A stretch of 64,000 nt of DNA, from the NCBI GenBank assembly GCA_015063685.1, contig SVTR01000002.1, positions 62,001-126,000 on the forward strand, given 5' to 3'. This document shows, in pieces, positions 47,746 through 56,897 of the stretch. The stretch is from Oscillospiraceae bacterium (lineage in GTDB: Bacteria; Bacillota; Clostridia; Oscillospirales; CAG-272). A program made the translations under genes and the position numbers. The notes beneath the pieces are model-generated. The model saw nothing but the letters and a program-made list of their open reading frames with translations, had not been told where the DNA came from and searched no databases. Positions within the stretch are counted from its first letter, which is position 1. Each line of letters opens with the position of its first letter.

Positions 47746-48414
47746 TCAGTTTTCACCGAACAGGGTGCGGTTCACCTTGGCCTCGGTGGCGCGGCGCACC
47801 TGTGCCATCATCATGCCGACGGAGCAGTTGGCCTCCATATCGCCGCAGCGAAGCACCAGACCGCCGTCGATCTTGGCGTCCTTGGAAGAGAGCACCACCC
47901 GATCCAGCACAGACATGCTGATCTTACCCACCTGGGTATGCTTGATGGCCTCCATCAGGCGAGCGCCGAACATCTCACGGTCGTTGCGGTTGAGAAGTAC
48001 CTCATATTTTTCGGGACGGATGTCCTCGCCATAAAGCTCGAGGCTCTCCCGCTCGCTTTCCAGCTGACGGAGCAACGCGCCCTTGAGCATTTTCACCAGC
48101 AGATCCACGTATTCGTCCACGGGGAGCTCGCGGATCTCCTTTTCCGCCGTGGCATAAGCCTCAGCGATCAGAGCGGCGCGGCTTTCCAGCACTACGTTTC
48201 GCTTGGCCATAGCCGCGGAGGATTTGGCACGAGTGATGAGCGCTTCACACTCGCGGTTGGCCTGCTCCTCCAGCTTGTCCTGCTCGGCCTTGGTGCGGGC
48301 GTCATACTCAGCCTTCACGGCGGCACAGGTATCGTCAGCCTTTTGAAGGATGGCCTCGGCATCGGCACGCGCGTCGGCAAGGATCTTGCCGGTAACCTTT
48401 TCAATTCCGGTCAT
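47746..48414 (-). CDS. atpE: V-type ATP synthase subunit E (peripheral stalk)
   Basis: 222 residues. The N-terminal 100 residues form an Ala/Glu/Lys-rich coiled coil (ILADARADAEAILQKADDTCAAV), and the C-terminal globular part with KIDGGLVLRCGDMEANCSVGMMM is characteristic of E. It pairs with the subunit at 51102-51431 to form the stator stalk. Confidence 0.9.
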   Translation of the reverse strand: MTGIEKVTGKILADARADAEAILQKADDTCAAVKAEYDARTKAEQDKLEEQANRECEALITRAKSSAAMAKRNVVLESRAALIAEAYATAEKEIRELPVDEYVDLLVKMLKGALLRQLESERESLELYGEDIRPEKYEVLLNRNDREMFGARLMEAIKHTQVGKISMSVLDRVVLSSKDAKIDGGLVLRCGDMEANCSVGMMMAQVRRATEAKVNRTLFGEN

Positions 48415-48453
48415 AACAGTTTCAGCTTCCTTCCTTTAGATTCCCTCGACCGA

Positions 48454-49098
<645 letters not shown>

Positions 49099-49113
49099 TT
49101 ACTTTTTCAAAAA

Positions 49114-51111
49114 TTATTTTTGATTGGATTCCGACTCTGCGGTGGAATATTTTTCGCTGGGGAGGGCGGGATCGAAGGGTGTGCCGCCGTCCTCGTAAAA
49201 TTTACTGAAGAATTCAAGATATTGCAACCGGCAGGTGTGCACAAAGGCACCCAGCAGGTTGATGGCCATGTTCAGACCGTGACCGATCAGCATGACGAAA
49301 ATGAGCAGGATAAATCCAGGGACGCTCACGCCGCCCAAGGTGCCCAGCAGGTTGAACACCTGCGCCATGACACCCGCCGCCAGACCCAGTGCCAGAATAC
49401 GGCTGTAGGACAGAAGGTCAGAGGCGTAGTTGATAAGATCGTACAGGCCCTTGAGACCAAAAACGAGCTTTGCGAAGATATTTTTCTTCTCGCGACCTTG
49501 GGTAAGAACGATCATGAGCACGCCCATGACGGTCACCGCCAAGCCAACGGTGGAATCCACGAAGAGCAGACCCAATCCGCCGAAAAGGATCCAGTAGGAA
49601 CCGATATCGAAGATAGCGGAGAAGATCTTCCCTTCTCTGCAAAGCATATAGAACTTTACAGCCATACCGCCCACGATATGGATCAGACCCATGGCAAGGG
49701 AGATAATCAGGAAGGGGACGGGATTGACCAGGGGGTTCAGGGACAAGGGTTCACCGTTCAGGGTGAGGGTCACACCGTTGAAGATGGGTGCAGCCGCCTG
49801 GGCCGCCTCCACGCTCTCATAGCCCATATAATTGGTCATAATCGCATAGGGCAGGTCGCCAAACCATCCGCCAAACACGGCACCAAGGATGGTACAGGCA
49901 ATACCGCAGTAGCCGAACATGGTAAGCATTCGCTTCATGCCGGGGCTTACGTTCAGAAGCTTGGGCGCCAGGAAGCCGCCCAGAGTAAGCAAAAGTCCAT
50001 AGCCCACGTCGGCGAACATAAGACCAAAGATCACGAAGTAGTAAATACTCATGATAAAGGTGGGATCGTAGGAGCCGTACTTGGGATAGGCGTACATGCC
50101 CAGCACCCACTCGAAATTGGAGGCGTACCCGTTGTTCTTCAAAAGAACGGGCGGCTCCTCCCCTTCCTCCGGCTCCACAAGATCGTAGGCGCAATACAAA
50201 TGTCTGAGGGCGTGCTTTACCTTGTCACAGGCTTCGGTGGGCACCCAACCCTCCAGGATCACGCAGGATTCGGTTTCTGCCAGCTTTTGCTTATGCTGAG
50301 CGGCAAGCAACGTGGTTTTCTCCACGTCGTAGAGCACCTGCAGATCCTCCAACATGGGAGACAGCTCACACAGGCGGTCGATACACCCCTGCAGGCGGTT
50401 ATCGAGCTCGTCCATTTTTTTCTCAGCGGCACGGATGGCCTGCTTGGCCGTACCCGTGATATCCTTGAAATTGCTTTTGACAAAGCCCAGGGACACCAGC
50501 CCTCGGTTCACCGCCTCCTCGTCAGCCTTGTGGAACATGACGGCGGCATAAAATCCGGCCTGATCCCGATAGACCTCCTCCACACCCGCGTGCAGATCAG
50601 CCAGCGCTCCCTCCACGGCGGAGAGACGGACGGCGGCGGGGAAAACACCCAGCCAGAGGCATGCAGTATCGGTGGTCTCCACCTCCAGAGGCAGGTCGTG
50701 AGACAACCAGGGACACAGCATAGCGATTCGCGCCGCCATACGGTTGTCCTCGTGATAGCATTCGGTCATGGTATCACGAAGCTCCAGCACCTCGTCAGCC
50801 ACCGCCCACGCGGCGTGATAGCTGCCCGTTTTGCGGAAAAGCCCCGTGCTGGTGTTGATGGGCTTTCCCCGTCGGGAACTTTTATCGACCGTGTACTTAT
50901 CCAAGACCGGAATGGCCTCGGCAATGCTGTTCACCCGCCGTTCAGCTTCGACCCGCGCGGTGTCACAATCGTGACGCAGAAGCTCTCCATCCTCGTCGAG
51001 AGGCACGGAGCGGATCTCCACGCAACGTAGCTTCATGAGGCGGCGTACCAAAGCATCAGCCTCCCCCTTGGGGGTCAGCACGGTCAGCCGTTTCATTGTA
51101 CTTATTGACAT
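49114..51111 (-). CDS. atpI: V-type ATP synthase subunit I (a-type stator)
   Basis: 665 residues. The N-terminal half is soluble with coiled coils; the C-terminal half has about seven to eight membrane helices forming the ion half-channels (YFVIFGLMFADVGYGLLL, LLSYSRILALGLAAGVMA with the essential Arg). The beginning overlaps the stop of the upstream stalk gene by 10 bases. A second ATG five codons in (MKRLTVLTPK) is an alternative start. Confidence 0.94.
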   Translation of the reverse strand: MSISTMKRLTVLTPKGEADALVRRLMKLRCVEIRSVPLDEDGELLRHDCDTARVEAERRVNSIAEAIPVLDKYTVDKSSRRGKPINTSTGLFRKTGSYHAAWAVADEVLELRDTMTECYHEDNRMAARIAMLCPWLSHDLPLEVETTDTACLWLGVFPAAVRLSAVEGALADLHAGVEEVYRDQAGFYAAVMFHKADEEAVNRGLVSLGFVKSNFKDITGTAKQAIRAAEKKMDELDNRLQGCIDRLCELSPMLEDLQVLYDVEKTTLLAAQHKQKLAETESCVILEGWVPTEACDKVKHALRHLYCAYDLVEPEEGEEPPVLLKNNGYASNFEWVLGMYAYPKYGSYDPTFIMSIYYFVIFGLMFADVGYGLLLTLGGFLAPKLLNVSPGMKRMLTMFGYCGIACTILGAVFGGWFGDLPYAIMTNYMGYESVEAAQAAAPIFNGVTLTLNGEPLSLNPLVNPVPFLIISLAMGLIHIVGGMAVKFYMLCREGKIFSAIFDIGSYWILFGGLGLLFVDSTVGLAVTVMGVLMIVLTQGREKKNIFAKLVFGLKGLYDLINYASDLLSYSRILALGLAAGVMAQVFNLLGTLGGVSVPGFILLIFVMLIGHGLNMAINLLGAFVHTCRLQYLEFFSKFYEDGGTPFDPALPSEKYSTAESESNQK

Positions 51112-51431
51112 GAGTCATACATCTCCCATACGATAAGCTTGACCGCCTCCCGCATGTGACTGCGAGCCTCGGTTTCCATGGTCAAAACATCCTCTCCGGC
51201 TTCCTTGCGGCTCTGCTCAATCAGAGCATCAGCACGCTTTCTCACCGAGGCCAGCTTGACCTTCAGGGATTCGTCAACAGCGGCGATGGCCTTCTCCGCC
51301 TTTGCGGCGCAGTCCTTTTCGTTCTGCTCCACCCGCGACCTGGCCTCCTGCTCAGCCGCTCCGCGAATGGACGCAGCCTCTGCCTCTGCTTCACGGACAC
51401 GCATGATAGCTTCTTTTGACAAGGATTTCAC
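51102..51431 (-). CDS. V-type ATPase peripheral stalk subunit (G/H type)
   Basis: 109 residues, almost entirely a charged Ala/Glu/Lys/Arg coiled coil (EAEAEAASIRGAAEQEARSRVEQ), in the place where the G/H-type stalk subunit heads V-ATPase operons. Start is unclear: a GTG at 51431 directly abuts AAGAAG, while a TTG at 51422 has AAGGTG 6 bases before it. First gene of the operon, preceded by a leader of about 180 bases. Confidence 0.85.
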   Translation of the reverse strand: MKSLSKEAIMRVREAEAEAASIRGAAEQEARSRVEQNEKDCAAKAEKAIAAVDESLKVKLASVRKRADALIEQSRKEAGEDVLTMETEARSHMREAVKLIVWEMYDSCQ

Positions 51432-51618
51432 CTTCTTTCATTTTTCAGCTCCGAGAGTATCTCTCGTTTTGAAACATCCAAGCAAGAAACAGATCCGACG
51501 CTTGACTTGTCGGGAAATCAGAGAAATTCCGACAAATAATACGCCGTTTCTCGATCGTTCGCCGTCGTTCGACCGCAAGATGCGGAATGATGAATATGGC
51601 GAAAAATTCTTGTTTTTT

Positions 51619-51647
51619 ATTTTAACACATTTCACTGCATTTTTCAA
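51619..51647 (-). promoter_or_regulatory. promoter of the V-ATPase operon
   Basis: TTGAAA (51642-51647), 17-bp spacer, TAAAAT (51619-51624) with TGT extended -10. The leader down to 51431 contains small hairpins such as CCGCATCTTGCGG and GTCGGAA...TTCCCGAC. Confidence 0.7.
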
Positions 51648-51668
51648 TAGTTTTTCATAACTTTTTTA

Positions 51669-52232
51669 TTATTTTGAAGGATTCGCCGAAAAAACTTTCA
51701 TAGTACCTTCGGGAAATCTCCATTGGTGCGTCTCCAAGGGCGCCGAGGGTTGAAGCACTTCTCTTCTGTACCCATAGCGTCTTGTTACCGTGACCTGCAA
51801 AAAATAGTCTTTGGTATTTGAAAGTTCTTTGCTCCGCTTAAAAAATCCCTGCTTTTTCCCTTTTCTGTCGAGTTTCTCCGACTCTCCGACCGCTGAAGCT
51901 TCCAAGGACTTCCACACAGGCGTCATTTCACAGATCAGCAAACGTCGCAAGCACGAGGATCCGTTGTCTCCTGTCAATACTTCAGGCTCCAATAGCTCCA
52001 GCCCCTTTTGCAGAAACAATTCAGCCGCCTCAGCATAACAACGGTTAAACCGTTCCGCCCCATCATCGGTAGCAGTCAAAAGCTGTTCTCCCCCATTCGC
52101 CGGCAGCATTACGGGATAGCAAACCCGCACCAGCAGCACAGAGCGCCCGCCTCGGCGGAGACACTTCTCAGACGAACACATTTGGATCCGTCTCTCCATC
52201 GGTACCGTAGCCCTTCGCTTTTCTCGTCTCAT
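51669..52232 (-). CDS. hypothetical protein upstream of the V-ATPase operon
   Basis: About 187 residues, not recognised. An Arg-rich N-terminus is followed by LLVRVCYPVMLP and an Asn/Arg-containing helix (AERFNRCYAEAAELFLQKGLELL), then LICEMTPVWKS, a basic Lys/Arg stretch and FLQVTVTRRYGYR. The pattern of a YP strand, a helix with an N, and late paired strands recalls DUF3298-type proteins, but this is a weak impression. Several in-frame ATGs exist (52256, 52232, 52199) and none has a convincing ribosome binding site. No terminator separates it from the V-ATPase promoter. Confidence 0.5.
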   Translation of the reverse strand: MRREKRRATVPMERRIQMCSSEKCLRRGGRSVLLVRVCYPVMLPANGGEQLLTATDDGAERFNRCYAEAAELFLQKGLELLEPEVLTGDNGSSCLRRLLICEMTPVWKSLEASAVGESEKLDRKGKKQGFFKRSKELSNTKDYFLQVTVTRRYGYRREVLQPSAPLETHQWRFPEGTMKVFSANPSK

Positions 52233-52300
52233 AAATCCCCCGTTCGGTGTCAGCATCGTCTTTATGTCATTATTTTATGCAGTCTCTACCGTGGCATGAC

Positions 52301-52329
52301 AAAAAACACCGAGCCGTCAAGACTCGGTG
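52301..52329 (-). terminator. terminator of plsC-like gene
   Basis: Minus-strand stem CACCGAG / CTCGGTG followed by TTTTTT, 11 bases after the stop at 52340. Confidence 0.85.
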
Positions 52330-52339
52330 CATAGCGTGA

Positions 52340-53086
52340 TTAATGAGCAGGGATCGCAGGCATAACGTCCTCTCCCGTGATCTCCTGTAGCTTGGCAGCG
52401 ATCTGTGCCTGCACCATTCGCGCCACCGCCATGGTGGTCATATGCTCGTAGGTCTCATAGGGAATAGGGGGCAAAAAATGCACCTGCGTATGCACTTTTT
52501 TTAGAGAATTTCGCCCGAAGGTCTTCCAAAAATCCACCAAAACCACAGGCACGATCTGCGTGTGGGAATTCAAAGCGGCGCGGAAGCATCCGCTATGAAA
52601 TTCACCCATCAGGTTAGTTTGCCCCTTGACGTAGCCTCCCTCGGGGAAGATCAGATACACCTTACCGTCCGCAAGCTCTGCCGAGATCTCACGGAAGCAA
52701 TTGACCTGCTGGCGGATATTTTGGCGGTCCAAGCGCTTACCGCGCACCAGGGAAACGTACTCATTGGCAATGGGCATCTTGGAGCGTTTCAGATCCATAA
52801 GAACTCGGCAGGGACGGGGTAGCGCATCCATAATACCCAGCGCGTCAAACTTGCTCTGGTGATTCGAAAGCAGCAGGAAGCCGCCTTCCGGGGGCAGATT
52901 TTCCGTACCGTATACAGAGGTGGTGATCCTTGAGGTTTTGGCCACCTTGCGGATCATAACCTTGGCTAGGGCGTGGCAATCCTCTTCGGTATATTTTTCG
53001 GGATGACGCGCATATTTTCTCATCTTAGGCACAAAGTGGATGATGGACCCTATGCGCATAATGACGACGTAGATCAAGCGAAGCAT
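52340..53086 (-). CDS. 1-acyl-sn-glycerol-3-phosphate acyltransferase (PlsC family)
   Basis: 248 residues. An N-terminal hydrophobic helix, then the acyltransferase motifs in order: LLSNHQSKFDALG (motif I, NHxxxxD with Gln at x), KRSKMPIAN, LDRQNIRQQ (motif II), IFPEGGYVKGQ (motif III), and IVPVVLV (motif IV). It transfers an acyl chain to lysophosphatidic acid at the cytoplasmic membrane. A perfect AGGAGG lies 6 bases before the ATG at 53086; in-frame reading further upstream to 53185 is not supported. A TATAGT -10 with TGG extension is seen near 53133. Confidence 0.9.
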   Translation of the reverse strand: MLRLIYVVIMRIGSIIHFVPKMRKYARHPEKYTEEDCHALAKVMIRKVAKTSRITTSVYGTENLPPEGGFLLLSNHQSKFDALGIMDALPRPCRVLMDLKRSKMPIANEYVSLVRGKRLDRQNIRQQVNCFREISAELADGKVYLIFPEGGYVKGQTNLMGEFHSGCFRAALNSHTQIVPVVLVDFWKTFGRNSLKKVHTQVHFLPPIPYETYEHMTTMAVARMVQAQIAAKLQEITGEDVMPAIPAH

Positions 53087-53226
53087 GAATTCCTCCTGCG
53101 CAACGATTTTGCGCTTCAAACATATACGAATAACTATACCACCATTTTGTAAACCGTATGTAAACAAATCCACAAAAAAATTCATTTTTTACTTTTTTGT
53201 CTTCCGAGGCAACCCTAAGAAGCAGA

Positions 53227-53250
53227 AAGGGGCACCGCACGGTGCCCCTT
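53227..53250 (-). terminator. terminator of the GH2 gene
   Basis: Stem AAGGGGCACC / GGTGCCCCTT (53227-53236, 53241-53250), 15 bases after the stop at 53266; the following T-run is short. Confidence 0.7.
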
Positions 53251-53265
53251 GGACATATTGGAAAA

Positions 53266-54987
53266 TTAATGCTCCATTTCAATGGCAGCAGGCTGTTCCA
53301 GCACGCGGCGGAAGAATTCGGGGTCAAATTTGGCCTGTCTTTCGTAGGTATACAGACCGTTGACCTCCTGCTCCACGTCGGTCAGCTGAGTATAGCAGAG
53401 ACCGCCCATGGTAGGATGGAACAAAATGGCCTCGGTAAGTCCCTTGAAGCGATTCAGGAACTCCTCCTCAGACATGGGAGCCACACCGTAGCCCCAGCCC
53501 TTGTCTTCCTTGGAAGCCCAGCGGATGCCGCCGTACTCGGAGACGAAGGTAGGATGATCGGGCATGGACAAAGAAGGACAATGCCAGTGGACGTCATAGG
53601 TACCGCCCTCAGCCAAGGGCGCCAGCTTCTTGGCAAAGACCTCAGGATTCTGCTCATAGTCATGGATATCCATGATATCGGTCACGCCCTTGATATGCAC
53701 CCATCCGGAAGAATCGATGTAGGCTCGGGTATTGTCGTACTGGCGGGTGATGGTGGCCAGCAGACGGAAGAAGCGAGGATTCTGGTTGGGCTGGGTCTCG
53801 TTGAGAGGGCACCAACCCACAATGGCGGGATGGTTGAAGTCACGGGCCATAATCTCACACCACTCAGGGAGGAAGTTTTCATAGGCAGTCTGACGGGAAA
53901 TATCCAGACCCCAGTTAGCGTGCTCACCCCAGACGATGTAGCCCTTCACGTCACACCAGTAGAGGAAGCGAGGCTCAAAAACCTTCTGATGGAGGCGAGC
54001 GCCGTTAAAGCCCATGGCCATGGAGCGGTCAATGTCGGCGATCAGCTCGTCCTCGCAAGAGGCGGTGTAGATACCGTCGGGATAGAAGCCCTGATCCAGA
54101 ATGAGGCGCTGGAACACGGGCTTATGGTTGATGTAGAGGATGCCGTCGCGGGCTTCCACGCGGCGCATACCGAAGTAGGATGCCACGGTGTCCTCACCCA
54201 TGGTAAGCGTCAGATCATAAAGTCTGCCCTTGCCGGTCTCCCACAGATACAGCTCCTCCAGAGGAACCTCCAGGGTTGCCTTACCGCCATGAACAACGGC
54301 CTCGCCGTGTCCCTGGGAAACCCCGACAAAGGAAGCGTCCGCAGACAGAGTCATGCCCTCGCCACCAACGACATGCGCTTCAATGACCAGCTTCTTGTTG
54401 TCGATATCGGGGTAATACTTGGTGCTTGCGATATAGTCCTTAGCCACGTTCTCCAGCCAAACGGTCTGCCAGATACCCGTGGTGCGGGTGTAGGAACAAC
54501 CGGCGGAATGATAATGCACGCACTGCTTGCCCACGGGCTGATCTCCCGTACGGGTGTGGTCGATGGCGCGGATGGTGATGACGTTCTCGCCATCAGTCAG
54601 AGCCTCGGTGATATCAAAGGAAAAAGCCACGTAACCGCCGATATGGTCACCCATAAACTTGCCATTGACCCAAACGTGAGTGATATAGTCGCAGGCACCA
54701 ATGTGCAGGATAGTGCGGCGGCCGTTCTGCCAGCCCTCAGGGAGGGTCAGCTTCTTGCGGTACCATACGCAGTCGCAAAAGTCCTTATCGTTGATCCCGG
54801 AAAGCACGCTCTCGCGGCAAAAGGGCACAATGATGGTCTCGGTAAATTCTGCGCCGTTCTGATAGTCTCTCTGATCACCGCTTTCGCCGTGGTCGGTCTG
54901 ATATTCCCAGGCACCGTTCAGGTTGATCCATTGGTCTCTGACAAATTGAGGGCGGGGATATTCGGGGCGGGGGATGTTGTGACTCAT
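53266..54987 (-). CDS. GH2-family glycoside hydrolase (beta-galactosidase/glucuronidase type)
   Basis: 573 residues without signal peptide, shorter than LacZ and lacking its C-terminal small-chain domain. N-terminal jelly-roll (WINLNGAWEYQTD, WYRKKLTLPEGW, HIGACDYITHVWVNGKFMGDHIGGY), an Ig-like domain, then the TIM barrel with NGARLHQKVFEPRFLYWCDVKGY, the acid/base Glu in CPLNETQ and a probable nucleophile Glu in FVSEYGG. Substrate cannot be read from sequence. AGAGAGGTT precedes the ATG at 54987; the upstream in-frame extension to 55062 overlaps the promoter. Monocistronic, with promoter at 55034-55062. Confidence 0.88.
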   Translation of the reverse strand: MSHNIPRPEYPRPQFVRDQWINLNGAWEYQTDHGESGDQRDYQNGAEFTETIIVPFCRESVLSGINDKDFCDCVWYRKKLTLPEGWQNGRRTILHIGACDYITHVWVNGKFMGDHIGGYVAFSFDITEALTDGENVITIRAIDHTRTGDQPVGKQCVHYHSAGCSYTRTTGIWQTVWLENVAKDYIASTKYYPDIDNKKLVIEAHVVGGEGMTLSADASFVGVSQGHGEAVVHGGKATLEVPLEELYLWETGKGRLYDLTLTMGEDTVASYFGMRRVEARDGILYINHKPVFQRLILDQGFYPDGIYTASCEDELIADIDRSMAMGFNGARLHQKVFEPRFLYWCDVKGYIVWGEHANWGLDISRQTAYENFLPEWCEIMARDFNHPAIVGWCPLNETQPNQNPRFFRLLATITRQYDNTRAYIDSSGWVHIKGVTDIMDIHDYEQNPEVFAKKLAPLAEGGTYDVHWHCPSLSMPDHPTFVSEYGGIRWASKEDKGWGYGVAPMSEEEFLNRFKGLTEAILFHPTMGGLCYTQLTDVEQEVNGLYTYERQAKFDPEFFRRVLEQPAAIEMEH

Positions 54988-55033
54988 ATTGTAACCTCTC
55001 TTTTGATGTATTTGGGGTAATTTGCCATTTATT

Positions 55034-55062
55034 ATTATAACTGGGCGTTGGGATTTTGTCAA
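55034..55062 (-). promoter_or_regulatory. consensus promoter of the GH2 gene
   Basis: TTGACA (55057-55062), 17-bp spacer, TATAAT (55034-55039) on the minus strand. Confidence 0.85.
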
Positions 55063-55144
55063 TAGGGGGAGAAAAAATTGTTTGTGGACGCAAAGCGAGG
55101 CGGGGTGACTGTGTTATGAGTAGCACACGAGGACGGTGGTCAGC

Positions 55145-55952
55145 TAAATTGTTGTTTGGCGGCCGTGCCGCCTGCCAACGCTCGGGGATGTTCAACCCAT
55201 GCAGGACGCATACCGCGATGAACAGTTGGTCAGATAAATTGTTGTTTATGTTCTTTTCCACTTTCTTTCCTCGGCGAAAGAAAGTGGAGTAAAGAGCGCC
55301 GCTTAGTGCAGAACCTACGGTTCTCCCTAAGAACCCAACTCCCTCGTGACGCACGCCGCTCCCCAATGGGGGAGTGGAGCGGCTATCGCGTGTCACGTGT
55401 CAGCCAACGCCGATAACCCGCCTCTGCGGCGGAACGCCTTGAGGCTCATACCTCGCTGTTTAGAAAGCGTTAGTTGGTTTGAAAAAATTCAATATTGAAA
55501 AATAGCATTGAATCCATAGTTCTCACGGCGAGAGGTGATTGTTTGATTGAAGAACAACTATATTTGTCCATTCGCCATCAGAACTGTAGCTTCACTACGT
55601 ACCCCTGAACATTCCCTGGTTCGACTAACAGGAACATGTTAATCGGCTTTTTGATGAGCCCCGAGGCGCTCCGCCGTGGGGGCGGATTTTCGCCGGTGGC
55701 TGACAAAAAACACGCTGTTGTCCGTTTGGCCTTTGCCAAACGGCTAGCGTCACGAGGGAGTTGGAGTCCAGAGGAGAACCGTAGGTTCTGTCTTTGGCGG
55801 CGCTCTTTTGGAACTTTTCTCTCGCCGCGGAGAGAAAAGTGGAAAGGATGCTAAACAACAATTTATCTAACCAACTGTCCATCGCGTGATATCCATGGCA
55901 TAGGATGCACTCCCCCGAGCCAGAGCCGCCCCGCAGGGGCAACAACAATTTA
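55145..55952. repeat. intergenic repeat island 4 (TAAATTGTTGTTTA units)
   Basis: Occupies most of the 1.1-kb gap between the divergent GH2 and PHP genes. Forward motifs at 55145 and 55235, reverse at 55852 and 55939. One forward unit (hairpin GGCGGC-CGT-GCCGCC) and one reverse unit (hairpin GCCCC-GCA-GGGGC) flank a 585-bp inverted-repeat element at 55258-55842. No gene is seen. Confidence 0.85.
55258..55842. repeat. 585-bp element with about 95-bp inverted terminal arms
   Basis: The left arm (CCACTTTCTTTCCTCGGCG... to CTCCCTCGTGACGC, about 55258-55352) is an imperfect inverse copy of the right arm (about 55743-55842). The left side also holds a double hairpin, GCCGCTCC-CCAATGGGG-...GGAGCGGC (55368-55397). 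The AT-rich centre (55480-55640) has no open frame that I can support. It could be a non-autonomous mobile element or a structured RNA gene. Confidence 0.7.
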
Positions 55953-55985
55953 CCGAAGAAATTTCAAAATTTTCTCTCACCCCTC

Positions 55986-56014
55986 TATACAAATCCGCCG
56001 GAGTGTGCTATAAT
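55986..56014 (+). promoter_or_regulatory. promoter of the PHP gene
   Basis: TATACA (55986-55991), 17-bp spacer, TATAAT (56009-56014) with TGC extended -10, 35 bases before the ATG. Confidence 0.7.
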
Positions 56015-56048
56015 ATAATGGAATATGTGTTTTTACCGCGAGGTTTTT

Positions 56049-56870
56049 ATGATGATCATCTGCGATTTACATACCCACACCCGTTTTTCCTTCGACGGCG
56101 CCCCCGAATCTACCCCCGATGCCCTGTGCCGCCGTGCCTTGGAGGTAGGGGTCACCCACCTGGCCATCACGGATCATTGCGATATCAACGGCGAGGTGGA
56201 AGGGATTTACACCCCCTACGCCGCCGATGAAGCGTGGGAGGCCATGACCGCCGCCAAGGAGAAATACAAGGGCCGCCTGCATCTGTCCTTGGGTATCGAG
56301 CTGGGCAACGCTCACCAATACCCCGCCGAGGCTGCCGCCGTGCTGGCACGGTATCCCTACGAGTTTGTCATCGGCTCTCTGCACAATCTCACAAATGTCC
56401 CCGACTTTTGTATGCTCCGATACGATATGATGACCGACGCTCACATCCACCATCTTTTTGGGAGAATGCTGGACGAAACCCTGGAAATGCTGTCCTTTGA
56501 CGGGCTTCACACCCTGGGCCACCTGACCTACATGCACCGGTACATCACCCTGGCCAAAAAGCCTTTTGATTTCAAACCTCATTACGAAAAGATCACCGCG
56601 ATCTATCAAAAGCTGATCGACAAAGATATGGCGCTGGAGATAAACGTATCCACCCTTTGGAAGGGTCTGGGTGTATCCATGCCCACCCTGGAGCTTTTGA
56701 AGCTCTATAGGGACGCAGGCGGCAAGCTCATCACCGTGGGCTCCGACGCTCACAGTCCCGAAAATCTGGGTAAAAGTGTCCGTAAAGGCTATGCCCTGCT
56801 CCGCACCGCCGGCTTTTCCGAGGTGATGGTCATGGAAGACGGACAGCGTACCATGGCCTCAATCCTCTGA
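56049..56870 (+). CDS. PHP-domain phosphoesterase (histidinol-phosphatase family)
   Basis: 273 residues. PHP metal motifs in order: DLHTHTRFSFDG (first His cluster), LAITDHCDI, LGIELGN (Glu), VIGSLHN, TLGHLTYMHRY and GSDAHSPENLG (C-terminal Asp-x-His). Length and motifs match HisK/HisJ-type histidinol-phosphatases, the last-but-one step of histidine synthesis, but no other his gene is near and family members can act on other phosphates. GAGGT lies before the tandem ATG at 56049/56052. The MutS-like gene follows after 27 bases. Confidence 0.88.
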   Translation: MMIICDLHTHTRFSFDGAPESTPDALCRRALEVGVTHLAITDHCDINGEVEGIYTPYAADEAWEAMTAAKEKYKGRLHLSLGIELGNAHQYPAEAAAVLARYPYEFVIGSLHNLTNVPDFCMLRYDMMTDAHIHHLFGRMLDETLEMLSFDGLHTLGHLTYMHRYITLAKKPFDFKPHYEKITAIYQKLIDKDMALEINVSTLWKGLGVSMPTLELLKLYRDAGGKLITVGSDAHSPENLGKSVRKGYALLRTAGFSEVMVMEDGQRTMASIL

Positions 56871-56897
56871 TCTTCAAGGAAAGGAAACCATCATGAA

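Noticed and set aside
55600..55640. tRNA T-arm-like sequence GGTTCGA in the 585-bp element
   Set aside because: No acceptor, D or anticodon arms can be paired around it.
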